Source: Rubripirellula amarantea (lineage in GTDB: Bacteria; Planctomycetota; Planctomycetia; Pirellulales; Pirellulaceae). Taken from it: a DNA stretch of 64,000 nucleotides. The translations under genes were made by a program, and so were the position numbers. Positions 45,408-53,975 of the stretch are shown in pieces; positions within the stretch are counted from its first letter, which is position 1; each line of letters opens with the position of its first letter. The stretch spans positions 558,001-622,000 of the forward strand of contig NZ_SJPI01000001.1 of assembly GCF_007859865.1 (NCBI RefSeq). The letters are read 5' to 3'. The notes beneath the pieces were generated by a model. The model searched no databases and was not told the DNA's origin. It worked only from the letters and a program-made list of their open reading frames with translations.

Positions 45408-46370
45408 TTAGCGGACACCACAGGCTTTTTGGGCGCGAGAAAGAACTTCCCCCGCAACTTCGCGAGCACGGTCAGCTCCATCGCGGAGCGTCTGGTGAAC
45501 GTAATCGAGGTTCTTCTCGAGATCGCTTCGTTTTTCCCGTGCCCCAGCGAAATACTGTTCGCTTGCTTCCGCGACCGCCTTTTTCACCTCTCCATAACCA
45601 AACCCGCCACGGCGATACATCGCTGCCATTTGGTCGATGGACGGTTGGTCAGCAAACAAGCGATAAAGATCGAACAAATGATCGTCTTCGGGATCCTTGG
45701 GATCTTCCATTGCACGACTATCGGTAGTGATGCGCATGATCTGCTTACGAATCTTTTTTACGTCGCCAAAGAGTGGCAACGTGTTGTCGTAACTCTTGCT
45801 CATCTTTTGCCCGTCGGTCCCTGGCACCTTCGCACCATGATCCAATGTCTTGGCTTTTGGCAATACAAACGTTTCACCGTAGGCATGGTTAAAGCTCGAT
45901 GCCAAATCGCGACAAACTTCGATGTGTTGGATTTGATCCGCCCCCACCGGCACAATCTGACTGTCGTAGACCAAGATGTCAGCGGTCATCAATACCGGAT
46001 ACGTAAACAACCCGGCATTGGCAGCCAAGCCGCGTTCTTTCTTTTCCTTGAAGGCGGTACATCGTTCCAATAGTCCCATCGACGCGTTCGAAAGCAGCAA
46101 CCAATTCAGTTCGCTCACTTCGGGCACGTATGATTGGACAAACATCGTTGCTTTGGTTGGATCAAGTCCCAACGCCAAGAGGTCCAAGGCGGCGTCAAGA
46201 ACGTAGGATCGCAACAACTCGGGGTCGCGGACTGTTGTCAGTGCGTGCAGGTCAGCGATGAAGTAAAACCCTTCATGCTCGTCTTGCAAATCAATGTACT
46301 GACGAATAGCACCAAAAAAGTTGCCCCAATGGGGACGGCCGGTAGGTTGAATTCCAGATAGAACACGCAT
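45408..46370 (-). CDS. trpS: Tryptophanyl-tRNA synthetase
   Basis: Class I synthetase charging tRNA-Trp, 320 aa. The HIGH motif is [14 protein letters not shown] and the KMSKS motif is [10 protein letters not shown], flanked by [11 protein letters not shown]. The [19 protein letters not shown] segment reads amino acid and tRNA. Length and domain order are normal. It is followed by acpS; upstream lie the tandem repeats at 46480-46552. Confidence 0.97.
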   Translation of the reverse strand: MRVLSGIQPTGRPHWGNFFGAIRQYIDLQDEHEGFYFIADLHALTTVRDPELLRSYVLDAALDLLALGLDPTKATMFVQSYVPEVSELNWLLLSNASMGLLERCTAFKEKKERGLAANAGLFTYPVLMTADILVYDSQIVPVGADQIQHIEVCRDLASSFNHAYGETFVLPKAKTLDHGAKVPGTDGQKMSKSYDNTLPLFGDVKKIRKQIMRITTDSRAMEDPKDPEDDHLFDLYRLFADQPSIDQMAAMYRRGGFGYGEVKKAVAEASEQYFAGAREKRSDLEKNLDYVHQTLRDGADRAREVAGEVLSRAQKACGVR

Positions 46371-46451
46371 GAATCAATGGCCACTCAAACGCCGGGGGGC
46401 GAACGACAACCGCTCGCGGGCGAATGAAAAGAGAGGAAAACTTCAGTCAAG

Positions 46452-46467
46452 GTTCACGATTGTGAAC
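46452..46467. other. Small inverted repeat upstream of trpS
   Basis: GTTCAC and GTGAAC are exact inverted copies around the 4-base loop GATT. It lies 82 bases before the trpS start and 128 bases after the efflux-factor stop, on the same strand as both. There is no T-run, so a regulatory or processing site is possible. Confidence 0.35.
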
Positions 46468-46479
46468 GATCACCCGCCC

Positions 46480-46552
46480 GACGCGAAGTGGGGCGACGCG
46501 AAGTAGGGCGACGCGAAGTAGGGCGACGCGAGTGGGGCGACGCGAGTGGGGC
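46480..46552. repeat. Five tandem 15/14-bp units
   Basis: Three 15-bp units of the form GACGCGAAGTRGGGC at 46480-46494, 46495-46509 and 46510-46524, then two 14-bp units (GACGCGAGTGGGGC) at 46525-46538 and 46539-46552. The shorter units have lost one A. It lies 43 bases downstream of the stop of the TolC-like gene. Confidence 0.88.
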
Positions 46553-46594
46553 GAATCAAACTAGGCCAAAAACCTTGCAGGAGACCCCAATCGA

Positions 46595-48145
46595 CTAGAA
46601 ACCGCTGCTGACGTATTCCGTAGACTGGCCCCCGCAGGGTTCGCTGTGCCCGCAAACCGCTTGTTGCCACGCCGTCAATCGAACGTCTCCACCGCCAAGA
46701 GCCTGGAACAAGTCGACCGCCGCCGTGGCCGAATCAGCCCGGGCACGAGCCAACTCAATGGAGCTCCGCAGCAACCTACGCTGGTTGGAAACCACTCGCT
46801 CGAGCGACGCTTTGTCCGCCCCATATTGCTGGCGAGCCAATTCAACGGCCTCGCCTGAATCGTTTACGGTTTGGGTCAGGATTTCGATGCGTCGTCGCTG
46901 TTGGCCCTGCGCCGCCAGCGCGTTTTCGACTTCAGAAACAGCCACCAGCACTGATTGACGATACCGCGCGATGGCCTGCTTGAGCTGCGCCTTTTGAATA
47001 TCGACTTGCGCCTCGATTCGACCGAGCGACAAGATATTCCATGTAACGCCTGGGCCAAAGGCAAAGACAAGTGAATCGTAATCCAGCAAGTTCGAAACTT
47101 TTCGCGAGTCTACCGACACCGTCCCCAGCAAAGACAATCGGGGATAGTACTCCGCTTTGGCGACACCGATTCTGGCGCAAGCCGCAGCAATTTCTCTTTC
47201 GCTACGGCGAACATCGGGACGACGACGAAGCAACTCGGCCGGTACCTCCGGCGAAATCGGCGGCGGTGACAACTGCGACGTCGGTCGCAGTAAGTACGCC
47301 TCACATTCGCTAGGCGTCGTTCCCATCAGCAGAGCAATCAAGTTGTAGCTCTGCTGGATGCCCTGTTCGTAAATGGGTTGATCCGATTCGGTCAATCCGA
47401 TGCGGCTTTGGAGCTGAACCAAATCTAGTCGCGTGACCTGCCCAGCCTCGATCCGATCTTCGACTTCCTCGATGCTATCGCGTTGCACCTTCAAATTGAG
47501 TTGGTTCTGACGAAGTAGTTCTTGGTTGAGGCGTAAGTTGATGTAGGCGCGAGCAATGTCCGCTGCGAGAACGCGGCGAAGGTTTACAAGGTCTTCTTCA
47601 GTCGCTTGGTAATCCGCTTTTGCGGCTTCGGTTTCTCGAGCGATGCGACCGACGATGTCGATCTCCCACCGCGAGTCCACGCCAAGAGAAAAGAAGTGAA
47701 ACGGACTGCCGTTGCTCGCCACGAATGGTTGGGCATTGGAGCTGCGTTTGCGGCGTTCGTATGTTGTAAAGGCATCAGCAAACGGATCAGCTTGGCCACT
47801 GACGATGCGGACCACACTCTTTGCTTCTTGAATCCGCCAAGTCAGCTCGTCGACCGATGGATTATCACGAACACTTCTCGCGATCAGCATCGGAAGGTAT
47901 TCGTCGTTCAAGAAAGACCAATCCGCAGGATGTTCTTGCTGGGCTAGGGCTAAGTTCAGTGCATCGTCCAAACCACTCGTGGATTCGCTTGAAATTTGCG
48001 TGACTGAACCCTCTGCATTGTCACCCAAAAAGCCTGCGTTAAGTGGTGGAGGTTCGACACCCCCATAGTCAGGACCGACTGTTGCGCAACCTGAGTGCAA
48101 AAGCATGAACACGGCCAGCGACAAAGATGCGAAGCCAATCGCCAT
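46595..48145 (-). CDS. TolC/NodT-family outer-membrane efflux lipoprotein
   Basis: A 516-aa outer-membrane channel. ATG 48145 gives a signal helix with Cys 20 (LLHSGCATVGPDY), the usual NodT-type lipoprotein start, though the -3 residue is His. Two homologous OEP halves follow: the first with SRWEIDIVGRIARETEAAKADY, the second with PGVTWNILSLGRIEAQ and a long helical hairpin ending VVSNQRRLLRSSIELA, as in TolC barrels. The C-terminus carries two Cys (CGHSEPC) of unknown role. It is divergent from the Alg44/Alg8-like genes, and I infer it exports their polymer; it could also serve the RND pump 6.5 kb away. Confidence 0.9.
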   Translation of the reverse strand: MAIGFASLSLAVFMLLHSGCATVGPDYGGVEPPPLNAGFLGDNAEGSVTQISSESTSGLDDALNLALAQQEHPADWSFLNDEYLPMLIARSVRDNPSVDELTWRIQEAKSVVRIVSGQADPFADAFTTYERRKRSSNAQPFVASNGSPFHFFSLGVDSRWEIDIVGRIARETEAAKADYQATEEDLVNLRRVLAADIARAYINLRLNQELLRQNQLNLKVQRDSIEEVEDRIEAGQVTRLDLVQLQSRIGLTESDQPIYEQGIQQSYNLIALLMGTTPSECEAYLLRPTSQLSPPPISPEVPAELLRRRPDVRRSEREIAAACARIGVAKAEYYPRLSLLGTVSVDSRKVSNLLDYDSLVFAFGPGVTWNILSLGRIEAQVDIQKAQLKQAIARYRQSVLVAVSEVENALAAQGQQRRRIEILTQTVNDSGEAVELARQQYGADKASLERVVSNQRRLLRSSIELARARADSATAAVDLFQALGGGDVRLTAWQQAVCGHSEPCGGQSTEYVSSGF

Positions 48146-48538
48146 TGAGGTTCGTTCGTGGTAGCGACTGTTTAGATCCACGATACGTCCCCTCCCTAGT
48201 TTCTCGTCATCAAAGCTTAACTGTCTGGTCTCAAGGGATTCTTCGGCACAAAGAGAAGTCGAGTGCCGGGGAAACGTTAACGAAGAAAAAACCAGAAGAA
48301 TCGGAAGAGTCTGCCTAGGCGTTATAGGGAGCAGAAACGGACCTAAGCCGTTTCGAACGGCCCCGATCCCCAACCGCAGCTCGAATCCTGCAGCAAAACA
48401 GGGGGGATGGGGCACCTAGGATACATTTGCATTCTAATTTCGGGCTCGTATTATCCTCGGGTTGAAATTCGCCGTCTCTTACCGGGAAACACCGGTGAGC
48501 TTCGTTTGAATGCCCTTTTCAGTCCACTGGATTTTCCC
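48146..48538. other. Divergent regulatory region of the Alg-like locus
   Basis: 393 bases between the TolC-like and Alg44-like genes. A candidate plus-strand promoter is TTGCAT (48427-48432) with a 17-base spacer and ATTATC (48450-48455), about 80 bases before ATG 48539. I looked for a c-di-GMP riboswitch core and did not find one. Longer readings into this region (from 48407 or 48415) have no protein character. Confidence 0.45.
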
Positions 48539-50308
48539 ATGAAGACCCCCCAGGAACGGATCGACGGTCCGAGCCCGAATCACTACCACCCCTTTAGCAA
48601 TCTAAATGCTTCGACTTCCCGCGGTCGCATGACGTCGGGAACGGTCGCTCTTGGCGAACGAAGTAACACAAGCAACGTTCCACCTCGAAGTCCCCAACGG
48701 TCCACCGGTGAATTCGCAGTGGCGCTGAATCTGGATGACCAACTGTACCAGGTGCTCGATTTCGACGAGTACACGTTTGAAATCCAATCCGAAACGCTTG
48801 CCAAAGAATTCGATCCCAACGCTTCACCTCAAACGCGCCAGGGGACGATTGTCAGCGGCAATGAGAAAGTCGATGTTCAGTTTCGTCCACGTCGCGTTAA
48901 GGGTGATCGCTTGACGATGGGTTTTTACGACTTCTCGATCCAAGGACGCGAGCAACTTCAACGAATTCGCAAGCGAGTTGGATCTGACGGTCGCGACGAA
49001 CTTCACGACATGTCTTACGACGATTTGGCAAAGGGGGGAAAGAAGGAACCCAAGGCTGAAGTAGCTTTGGCACCCAAACGCGCGTCAACGCTAAAGAAGA
49101 TGGCTGCGATGGCGGTGTTGGCTGCATCCATGCTGCTCGTCGCACTTTGGGTCGGGTACATGGTTCAATCACGATCCACAGTCGCGGTGAACAATAGCGT
49201 CATGGTGGGTAACTTCATTCCTGTCAATGCACCCGAGCAAGCACAACTGATTGATGTACTTGTTGAAACTGGTGAAGAAATCAAAGCCGGTCAAACGTTG
49301 GCGCGACTTAGCAATCGAGAGGCCGCCGAAGATCTAGCGATCCTCGAATCGCAACTGAAACGAGCGATGTCCGAAGCTGAAGCGTATCGAAGCGAAGCAG
49401 CCAAAGTCACTGACCTATTCCGCTTTGCGACCATGAAAGTGGAACGCGACATCAACGTGGCCAAAGCAGAAATGCTGAGCGCCGATGCAATGCACTCAGC
49501 CGCTGAAGCACAACTAGCACGTTTGCAACCGTTAATTGCTCGAGGCAACGTTGCGTTAGCTGAAGTGGATGAAGCCAAAGCGATGCTTGCCACGGCCAAC
49601 GCAGAAAAAATCCGTCAAAGTGCGGTGATCGAGACTCTTGCCTTGGCAAAAGAAGCTGCCCAGTCGCAGATCATCATCAACGAAAGCGGAGTGGTGAATC
49701 CGCTGAGCGAACTGCAAACCAAGATTGCCTGCGCCGAGGCGGCAATTAAGGAACTACAGGAAACACGTGATGTGTTGCTTGCTTCGGCCGGACCAATCGA
49801 ACTTCAAGCACCTTCGGACGGGACCGTCTACGCGATCTATCGAAGCGAAGGGGAGACGTTACGAGTCGCTGATCAAATGTTGGCGTTAAGCGCTGAAGAT
49901 GGTGGCTGGGCAACGGGACACGTTGCGGCCTACCTTGCACCCGAGATTCGCCCCGGTCAGCCGGTTGAGATCGAGATACCTTCGCTGGGAATCACGACCG
50001 TTGGGATTGTCGATGGAGTAGGTCATCGCTCGGTTTATGGCCATGGTGGTTACAACGCCGATTTCCGCGGTGGTCCGTTGGAAGTTCCGATTCGTGTAGC
50101 GATTGATTTCGAAGGCCAGCCCGTTCCTTCGGGTCTGCGATTGAACATGACCGTACGAGTGAAGGATCACTTGAAAGACATGAAACGTTGGATCAACGAC
50201 AAGATTGCTGTTTGGCGAGGTGAAACGGTGCCAGGAAGCGACGATTCCGAGCGGCAGGAAACTGCCTCGCTAGGAAAGAAAAAAATCCAAGTCGCAATGA
50301 CGAAGTGA
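48539..50308 (+). CDS. alg44: Alg44-like polysaccharide synthase co-factor (PilZ-like + HlyD-like)
   Basis: A 589-aa protein laid out like Alg44 (389 aa in Pseudomonas). The cytoplasmic part (about 50-180) resembles a PilZ domain: an RxxxR at 50-54 (RSPQR) followed by a strand-rich region. A DFSIQG motif is found at 131-136, but the expected DxSxxG position (DFDEYTF near 74-80) is degenerate, so c-di-GMP binding is uncertain. One membrane helix at 188-208 (AAMAVLAASMLLVALWVGYMV in outline) leads to a periplasmic adaptor part. That part has a lipoyl-like barrel (NFIPVNAPEQAQLIDVLVET), an extended coiled coil (262-445) and a second barrel. In alginate synthesis Alg44 activates and couples the synthase Alg8, the gene that follows 41 bases on. 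Confidence 0.82.
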   Translation: MKTPQERIDGPSPNHYHPFSNLNASTSRGRMTSGTVALGERSNTSNVPPRSPQRSTGEFAVALNLDDQLYQVLDFDEYTFEIQSETLAKEFDPNASPQTRQGTIVSGNEKVDVQFRPRRVKGDRLTMGFYDFSIQGREQLQRIRKRVGSDGRDELHDMSYDDLAKGGKKEPKAEVALAPKRASTLKKMAAMAVLAASMLLVALWVGYMVQSRSTVAVNNSVMVGNFIPVNAPEQAQLIDVLVETGEEIKAGQTLARLSNREAAEDLAILESQLKRAMSEAEAYRSEAAKVTDLFRFATMKVERDINVAKAEMLSADAMHSAAEAQLARLQPLIARGNVALAEVDEAKAMLATANAEKIRQSAVIETLALAKEAAQSQIIINESGVVNPLSELQTKIACAEAAIKELQETRDVLLASAGPIELQAPSDGTVYAIYRSEGETLRVADQMLALSAEDGGWATGHVAAYLAPEIRPGQPVEIEIPSLGITTVGIVDGVGHRSVYGHGGYNADFRGGPLEVPIRVAIDFEGQPVPSGLRLNMTVRVKDHLKDMKRWINDKIAVWRGETVPGSDDSERQETASLGKKKIQVAMTK

Positions 50309-50349
50309 TCATCCAACTATTTAACTCGCACGCTTAGCTTCCTGATTCG

Positions 50350-51861
50350 ATGTCCTCATCCAGTATCCGCTACGACATATCGACAACCGTTCGACTGATC
50401 AAAACACTGCCGATCATCGGGGCATACCTATTATTGATCGTGCTTGTGTTCATTTCGTTGCCCGAGAAAGCACAACGAATACCGCTTGAATCCATTGTTG
50501 TGATCGGATTCATTGGACTGTTTCGTTATGGATGCGTGTTGACGCACTGTGTTCGTGCAGCCCTCTACGAACACTACATGTATCCGAAGATTCGTTTTCA
50601 AGCGGATCAATTGCCCGCGGAAGAACGCATGCCTAAGCGAGCGTTCTTCATCATTCCAACAGCCGGGGAAAAACCCGAGGTATCTCGTTTGATGCTCGGC
50701 TCGGTTCTCGATGAGGCGGCAACGATTTCGAGTCAAGTGATCATCGTCGTCAACGCAGGCAGCGAGCGAGATGACGCGATCTTTCAAGACCTGCTTGCCG
50801 AGCGTCCTTCGCTACCCAATGTGGAAGTGCGGTACATTCGCCAGCACGGCGGAAAACGTCCCGGCATGGCGGACTGCATGTCTCGATTGATGGACGAAGA
50901 GGTCGATGATAATGATGTGATCATCTTGATGGATGGTGATACCGTCCTGGGCAACGGAATCTTAAACAAGTGCTTTCCGCTTTTTGCCCTTCGTCCCAAG
51001 CTCGGTGCCGTCACGACTGACAATATCTCGGTCACCAAAGGCAATTGGATGTACCGCAAGTGGTACACGCTGCGGTTTTCCATGCGACATCGGATGATGA
51101 AGTCTCAGAGCTTGTCGAGCCAGTTGTTGGTTTTAACCGGCAGGTTCAGCATCATACGAGCCAAAGAAGCTCTTAACGACGAGTTTGTTTCCTATTTGGA
51201 AAACGACCGTATCAAGCACTGGCTGCACGGCGAAATCAAGTTTGTGACTGGCGATGACAAGAGCACGTGGTACTGCTTGCTCAAGCGTGGTTGCGAAATG
51301 TTGTATGTGCCCGACGCTCATATTTTCTGCATGGAAGATTCCGGGCCTAAACCGATCACGATGAGCATCAAGAAGATGCATCGTTGGTTTGGCAACATGC
51401 TTCGCAACAATGGCCGCGCGATTCGGCTGGGACTCGGTTGCCAAAAGCCGTTTATTTGGTGGTGCCATATCGACCAGCGCATTTCGATGTTCACGAGTCT
51501 GTTGGGTCCGATTGCGGCAATTTGGGCCGCGTTTTGGATTTCCCCGTACTACTTAGTGGCATATGGCATGCTGGTAGTGCTGGCCAGACTCATCTACGCC
51601 CTGATCTTGACGCTCGAAGGTCACCGAATGAGCTTCACTGACATTCCGCTTTTGCTTTACACCCAATGGGTCGGCAGTAGCGTGAAAATCTACACGATGT
51701 TTCACCTTCACCGTCAGAAATGGGATTCTCACCGTCAATCAAGCAGCGGAACTCAGGGTTCCAACGAGTCCATCTTTGACGCGCTGATTCCCAAAATGCA
51801 GATGGCCTTTTCTCTCACAATGCTGTTGGTATTTGTCGCAGTCGTGGTCGGTGTCAAATAA
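50350..51861 (+). CDS. alg8: Alg8-like processive glycosyltransferase (polyuronate synthase-like)
   Basis: A 503-aa membrane glycosyltransferase of family 2, very similar in layout to Alg8, which polymerises mannuronate from GDP-mannuronate. N-terminal helices at about 20-37 and 47-65 precede the GT domain. The motifs are ILMDGDTVLGNG (Asp 195, Asp 197, metal and nucleotide), VTTDNISVTKGNW, LVLTGRFSIIRA, the catalytic-base region TGDDKSTWYCLLKRG (300-315) and MHRWFGNMLRNNGRA, the QxxRW equivalent. Several C-terminal helices follow, ending with VKIYTMFHLHRQKW. These stretches line up with Pseudomonas Alg8 throughout. The substrate sugar is not proven; a polyuronate is the best guess given the neighbouring lyase. 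Confidence 0.9.
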   Translation: MSSSSIRYDISTTVRLIKTLPIIGAYLLLIVLVFISLPEKAQRIPLESIVVIGFIGLFRYGCVLTHCVRAALYEHYMYPKIRFQADQLPAEERMPKRAFFIIPTAGEKPEVSRLMLGSVLDEAATISSQVIIVVNAGSERDDAIFQDLLAERPSLPNVEVRYIRQHGGKRPGMADCMSRLMDEEVDDNDVIILMDGDTVLGNGILNKCFPLFALRPKLGAVTTDNISVTKGNWMYRKWYTLRFSMRHRMMKSQSLSSQLLVLTGRFSIIRAKEALNDEFVSYLENDRIKHWLHGEIKFVTGDDKSTWYCLLKRGCEMLYVPDAHIFCMEDSGPKPITMSIKKMHRWFGNMLRNNGRAIRLGLGCQKPFIWWCHIDQRISMFTSLLGPIAAIWAAFWISPYYLVAYGMLVVLARLIYALILTLEGHRMSFTDIPLLLYTQWVGSSVKIYTMFHLHRQKWDSHRQSSSGTQGSNESIFDALIPKMQMAFSLTMLLVFVAVVVGVK

Positions 51862-51913
51862 ATTGAAACGCTGAACTTGATTCATCGTCCCGAATTCCAA
51901 CCCCAAAACACCC

Positions 51914-52726
51914 ATGATCGCCTGTACTGCAATTGTCGGCTTTCTCCTGCTAGCAGCGGGATGGATCTTTCCTGCGGCGGCTTTGCCGGAGGGTGTTGTC
52001 ACCGAAGCCGAACTAAAAGAGCACTGTCCCAAGTTGCTTTGGTCGGACCTCTACGACCGCTTAGAACTTTTTCGAACAGAAAACGGCAGAGATTCCCGAT
52101 CAACTCAGTCGAACACGTTGGGGAATGAGCCAACCACGACGCAAGAAATTCTTCGGGTAAGGTATCCCAAAGGAGGCGTGGGAACGCGGAACAGTGGCGC
52201 CCAAATGATGTTCGAACTCGAACCATCGAAAGCTGCGGTTTGTGAGTACCGCGTGCGTTTTGCCGAGAATTTTGAGTTTGTCAAAGGCGGCAAACTACCC
52301 GGGCTCGCGGGCGGGGAGGCGACGTCGGGTCTCGTGAAGCCCAATGGTGATGGATGGACCGCGCGACTGATGTGGCGAAAACGCGGCGCGGCGGTGCTTT
52401 ATCTTTATCACATGGATCAACGCAAACGGCAGGGTGAAGACTTTCCACTTTACGTAACGTTTCGGCCGGGTAAGTGGTATCAGATCCGTGAAGAGGTTCG
52501 CGTGAATGACCCCGGTCAACGCAATGGTCGGATACGTATCTGGATCAACGGCGAACTAGCACTCGATCAAGAATCACTAAGGCTGCGAAGCGGCAACCAA
52601 GCACCGGTGGATCGGTTCTACTTCAGCACGTTCTTCGGTGGTAGCGGTGACGATTGGGCTCCGCATCGTGATCAAGTGATTGACTTTTCGGAAATTAAAG
52701 TCAACTCATTAGACGTCATCCGGTAA
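51914..52726 (+). CDS. Secreted polysaccharide lyase, PL14-like
   Basis: A 270-aa exported protein with a signal peptide (cleavage near AAALPEG). The jelly-roll contains the PL14 hallmarks KGGKLPGLAGG (124-134), WTARLMWRKRG, YLYHMDQR, FRPGKWYQIREEVRVND and FYFSTFFGGSGDDWAP. PL14 enzymes cleave alginate or glucuronan by beta-elimination. From memory their catalytic set is Lys, Ser, Arg, Tyr, Tyr; here Lys 127, Arg 151, Tyr 163 and Tyr 165 are found, while the Ser position is Thr 149. As the third gene of the Alg44-Alg8-like run (53 bases after alg8) it likely edits or clears the polymer in the periplasm, as AlgL does, though it is unrelated to AlgL. Confidence 0.85.
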   Translation: MIACTAIVGFLLLAAGWIFPAAALPEGVVTEAELKEHCPKLLWSDLYDRLELFRTENGRDSRSTQSNTLGNEPTTTQEILRVRYPKGGVGTRNSGAQMMFELEPSKAAVCEYRVRFAENFEFVKGGKLPGLAGGEATSGLVKPNGDGWTARLMWRKRGAAVLYLYHMDQRKRQGEDFPLYVTFRPGKWYQIREEVRVNDPGQRNGRIRIWINGELALDQESLRLRSGNQAPVDRFYFSTFFGGSGDDWAPHRDQVIDFSEIKVNSLDVIR

Positions 52727-52825
52727 TGAGACGCCTGTGCTGCACATCCCGCGCAAGATGAATATTTGCTTCGTTGGAACACGTAGACTGGAATTCATCT
52801 CCACAATGAGCGATGATCTTAGACG

Positions 52826-53179
52826 ATGACGGAGTGTTTCTTGGACGAAGGTTGTTACGGCATGGACCCCTCAAAAATAAAAGTCGGTGATTGGGTAATC
52901 TACCGAAAGCAAAAAAGCAGCAAGGCGCCTGGCCCGCGTGCCGTCGACGTACGCGCTTCAAGCGGCGGCGAGACCTACCAGTACATGGTTGATAAGTTCT
53001 GGGTGGTGGAAGAGGTCCACGACGATGGGATCCTGCTGCGAACTCGACGGGGCAAGCAAAATACCATTCCCTTTGATGACCCACGACTTAGAATCCCGTC
53101 CTGGTGGGAAAAGCTGATCTATCGTCAACGGTTTCTTGAAGTCGCCAACGGAAACGAGCTATCTACGTCCGACCAGTAG
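52826..53179 (+). CDS. Hypothetical protein, conserved in planctomycetes
   Basis: A 117-aa protein (105 aa if it starts at ATG 52862, MDPSKIKVGDWVIYRKQK). It is basic and beta-rich, with PGPRAVDVRASSGGETYQY, a KFWVVEEVHDDGILLRTRRGK strand pair and WWEKLIYRQRFLEV. This pattern looks like a small SH3/KOW-like barrel. Similar proteins are widespread in planctomycetes without a known role. It follows the PL14-like gene by 99 bases on the same strand, so it may be expressed with the polysaccharide genes. Confidence 0.78.
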   Translation: MTECFLDEGCYGMDPSKIKVGDWVIYRKQKSSKAPGPRAVDVRASSGGETYQYMVDKFWVVEEVHDDGILLRTRRGKQNTIPFDDPRLRIPSWWEKLIYRQRFLEVANGNELSTSDQ

Positions 53180-53192
53180 TTTGGTCGCTAGG

Positions 53193-53975
53193 CTAGTTCG
53201 GCAATTGAAATAGCCGCTTTGCGTTGTTGGTTGTGATAGCAGCTAGCGATTCAGCACTTACGCCGCGAACGTCGGCTAGGCACCGCAGCGTATGCTCGAC
53301 ACGCGCGGGTTCGTTGGGACGTTTGCCTCGGAAGGGTTCAGGACTGAGATACGGTGAATCGGTTTCGATAAGAATTCGATCCTCAGGAATCACTCGAGCC
53401 ACCTCGCGAAGGTCTTCGCTCTTCTTGAAGGTGACCATTCCCGCGAAGCTAATCATCAGCCCCAAGTCCAGGCAACTTTCCGCCAATGCCCTGTCACCGG
53501 TGAAGGAATGCATCACACCCGCCGGGACCGTGGATTGCCGTCGCAGTTGTTCCAAAATTAGATCGCCACTTTCGCGCATGTGGATCACCATTGGCAACTC
53601 GGTTTGGCGACATAGTGCCATGTGCCGATCAAAAAAGTCATGCTGCATTTCGATCGGTGTATCGTCCCAATAACAATCCAGACCGGTTTCGCCAATGGCT
53701 TTGACACCGGGCAGCTTGACCAACTCTTCAATCACCGCGAAGTCATCGGGCAAAGCTTCCTTGGCTGAATTGGGCTGAATCCCAACGACTGCAAAGAGAT
53801 AGTCGGGATATTGAGCGGCCAATTCACAAGCTCGGCGACTGGTTGCCACGTCGATCCCGATCACCATGATGCCGGTCACGCCGGCTGCTCGAGATCGCTG
53901 AACCACATCGTCGACGTCGTTTTCAAACGCACTCACATTGAGGTGAGCATGGGTATCAATGAGTGTGAGTGTCAT
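53193..53975 (-). CDS. tatD: TatD-family metal-dependent hydrolase
   Basis: A 260-aa TIM-barrel nuclease-like hydrolase; TatD proteins have DNase activity and roles in DNA repair. Metal ligands: DTHAHLN near the N-terminus, then [31 protein letters not shown] and [22 protein letters not shown]-like ending (LIETDSPYL and KRPNEP). These signatures are complete. ATG 53975 overlaps the cdsA stop by four bases, so it is translationally coupled to the upstream cdsA; an extension to 54026 is not supported. Confidence 0.94.
   Translation of the reverse strand: [260 protein letters not shown]

Noticed and set aside
48407-48538. N-terminal extension of the Alg44-like protein
   Set aside because: The 44 added residues are not protein-like, and the PilZ-like protein starts naturally at ATG 48539.
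48146-48538. c-di-GMP riboswitch before the Alg44-like gene
   Set aside because: I looked for a GEMM-type core and did not find the conserved bases.
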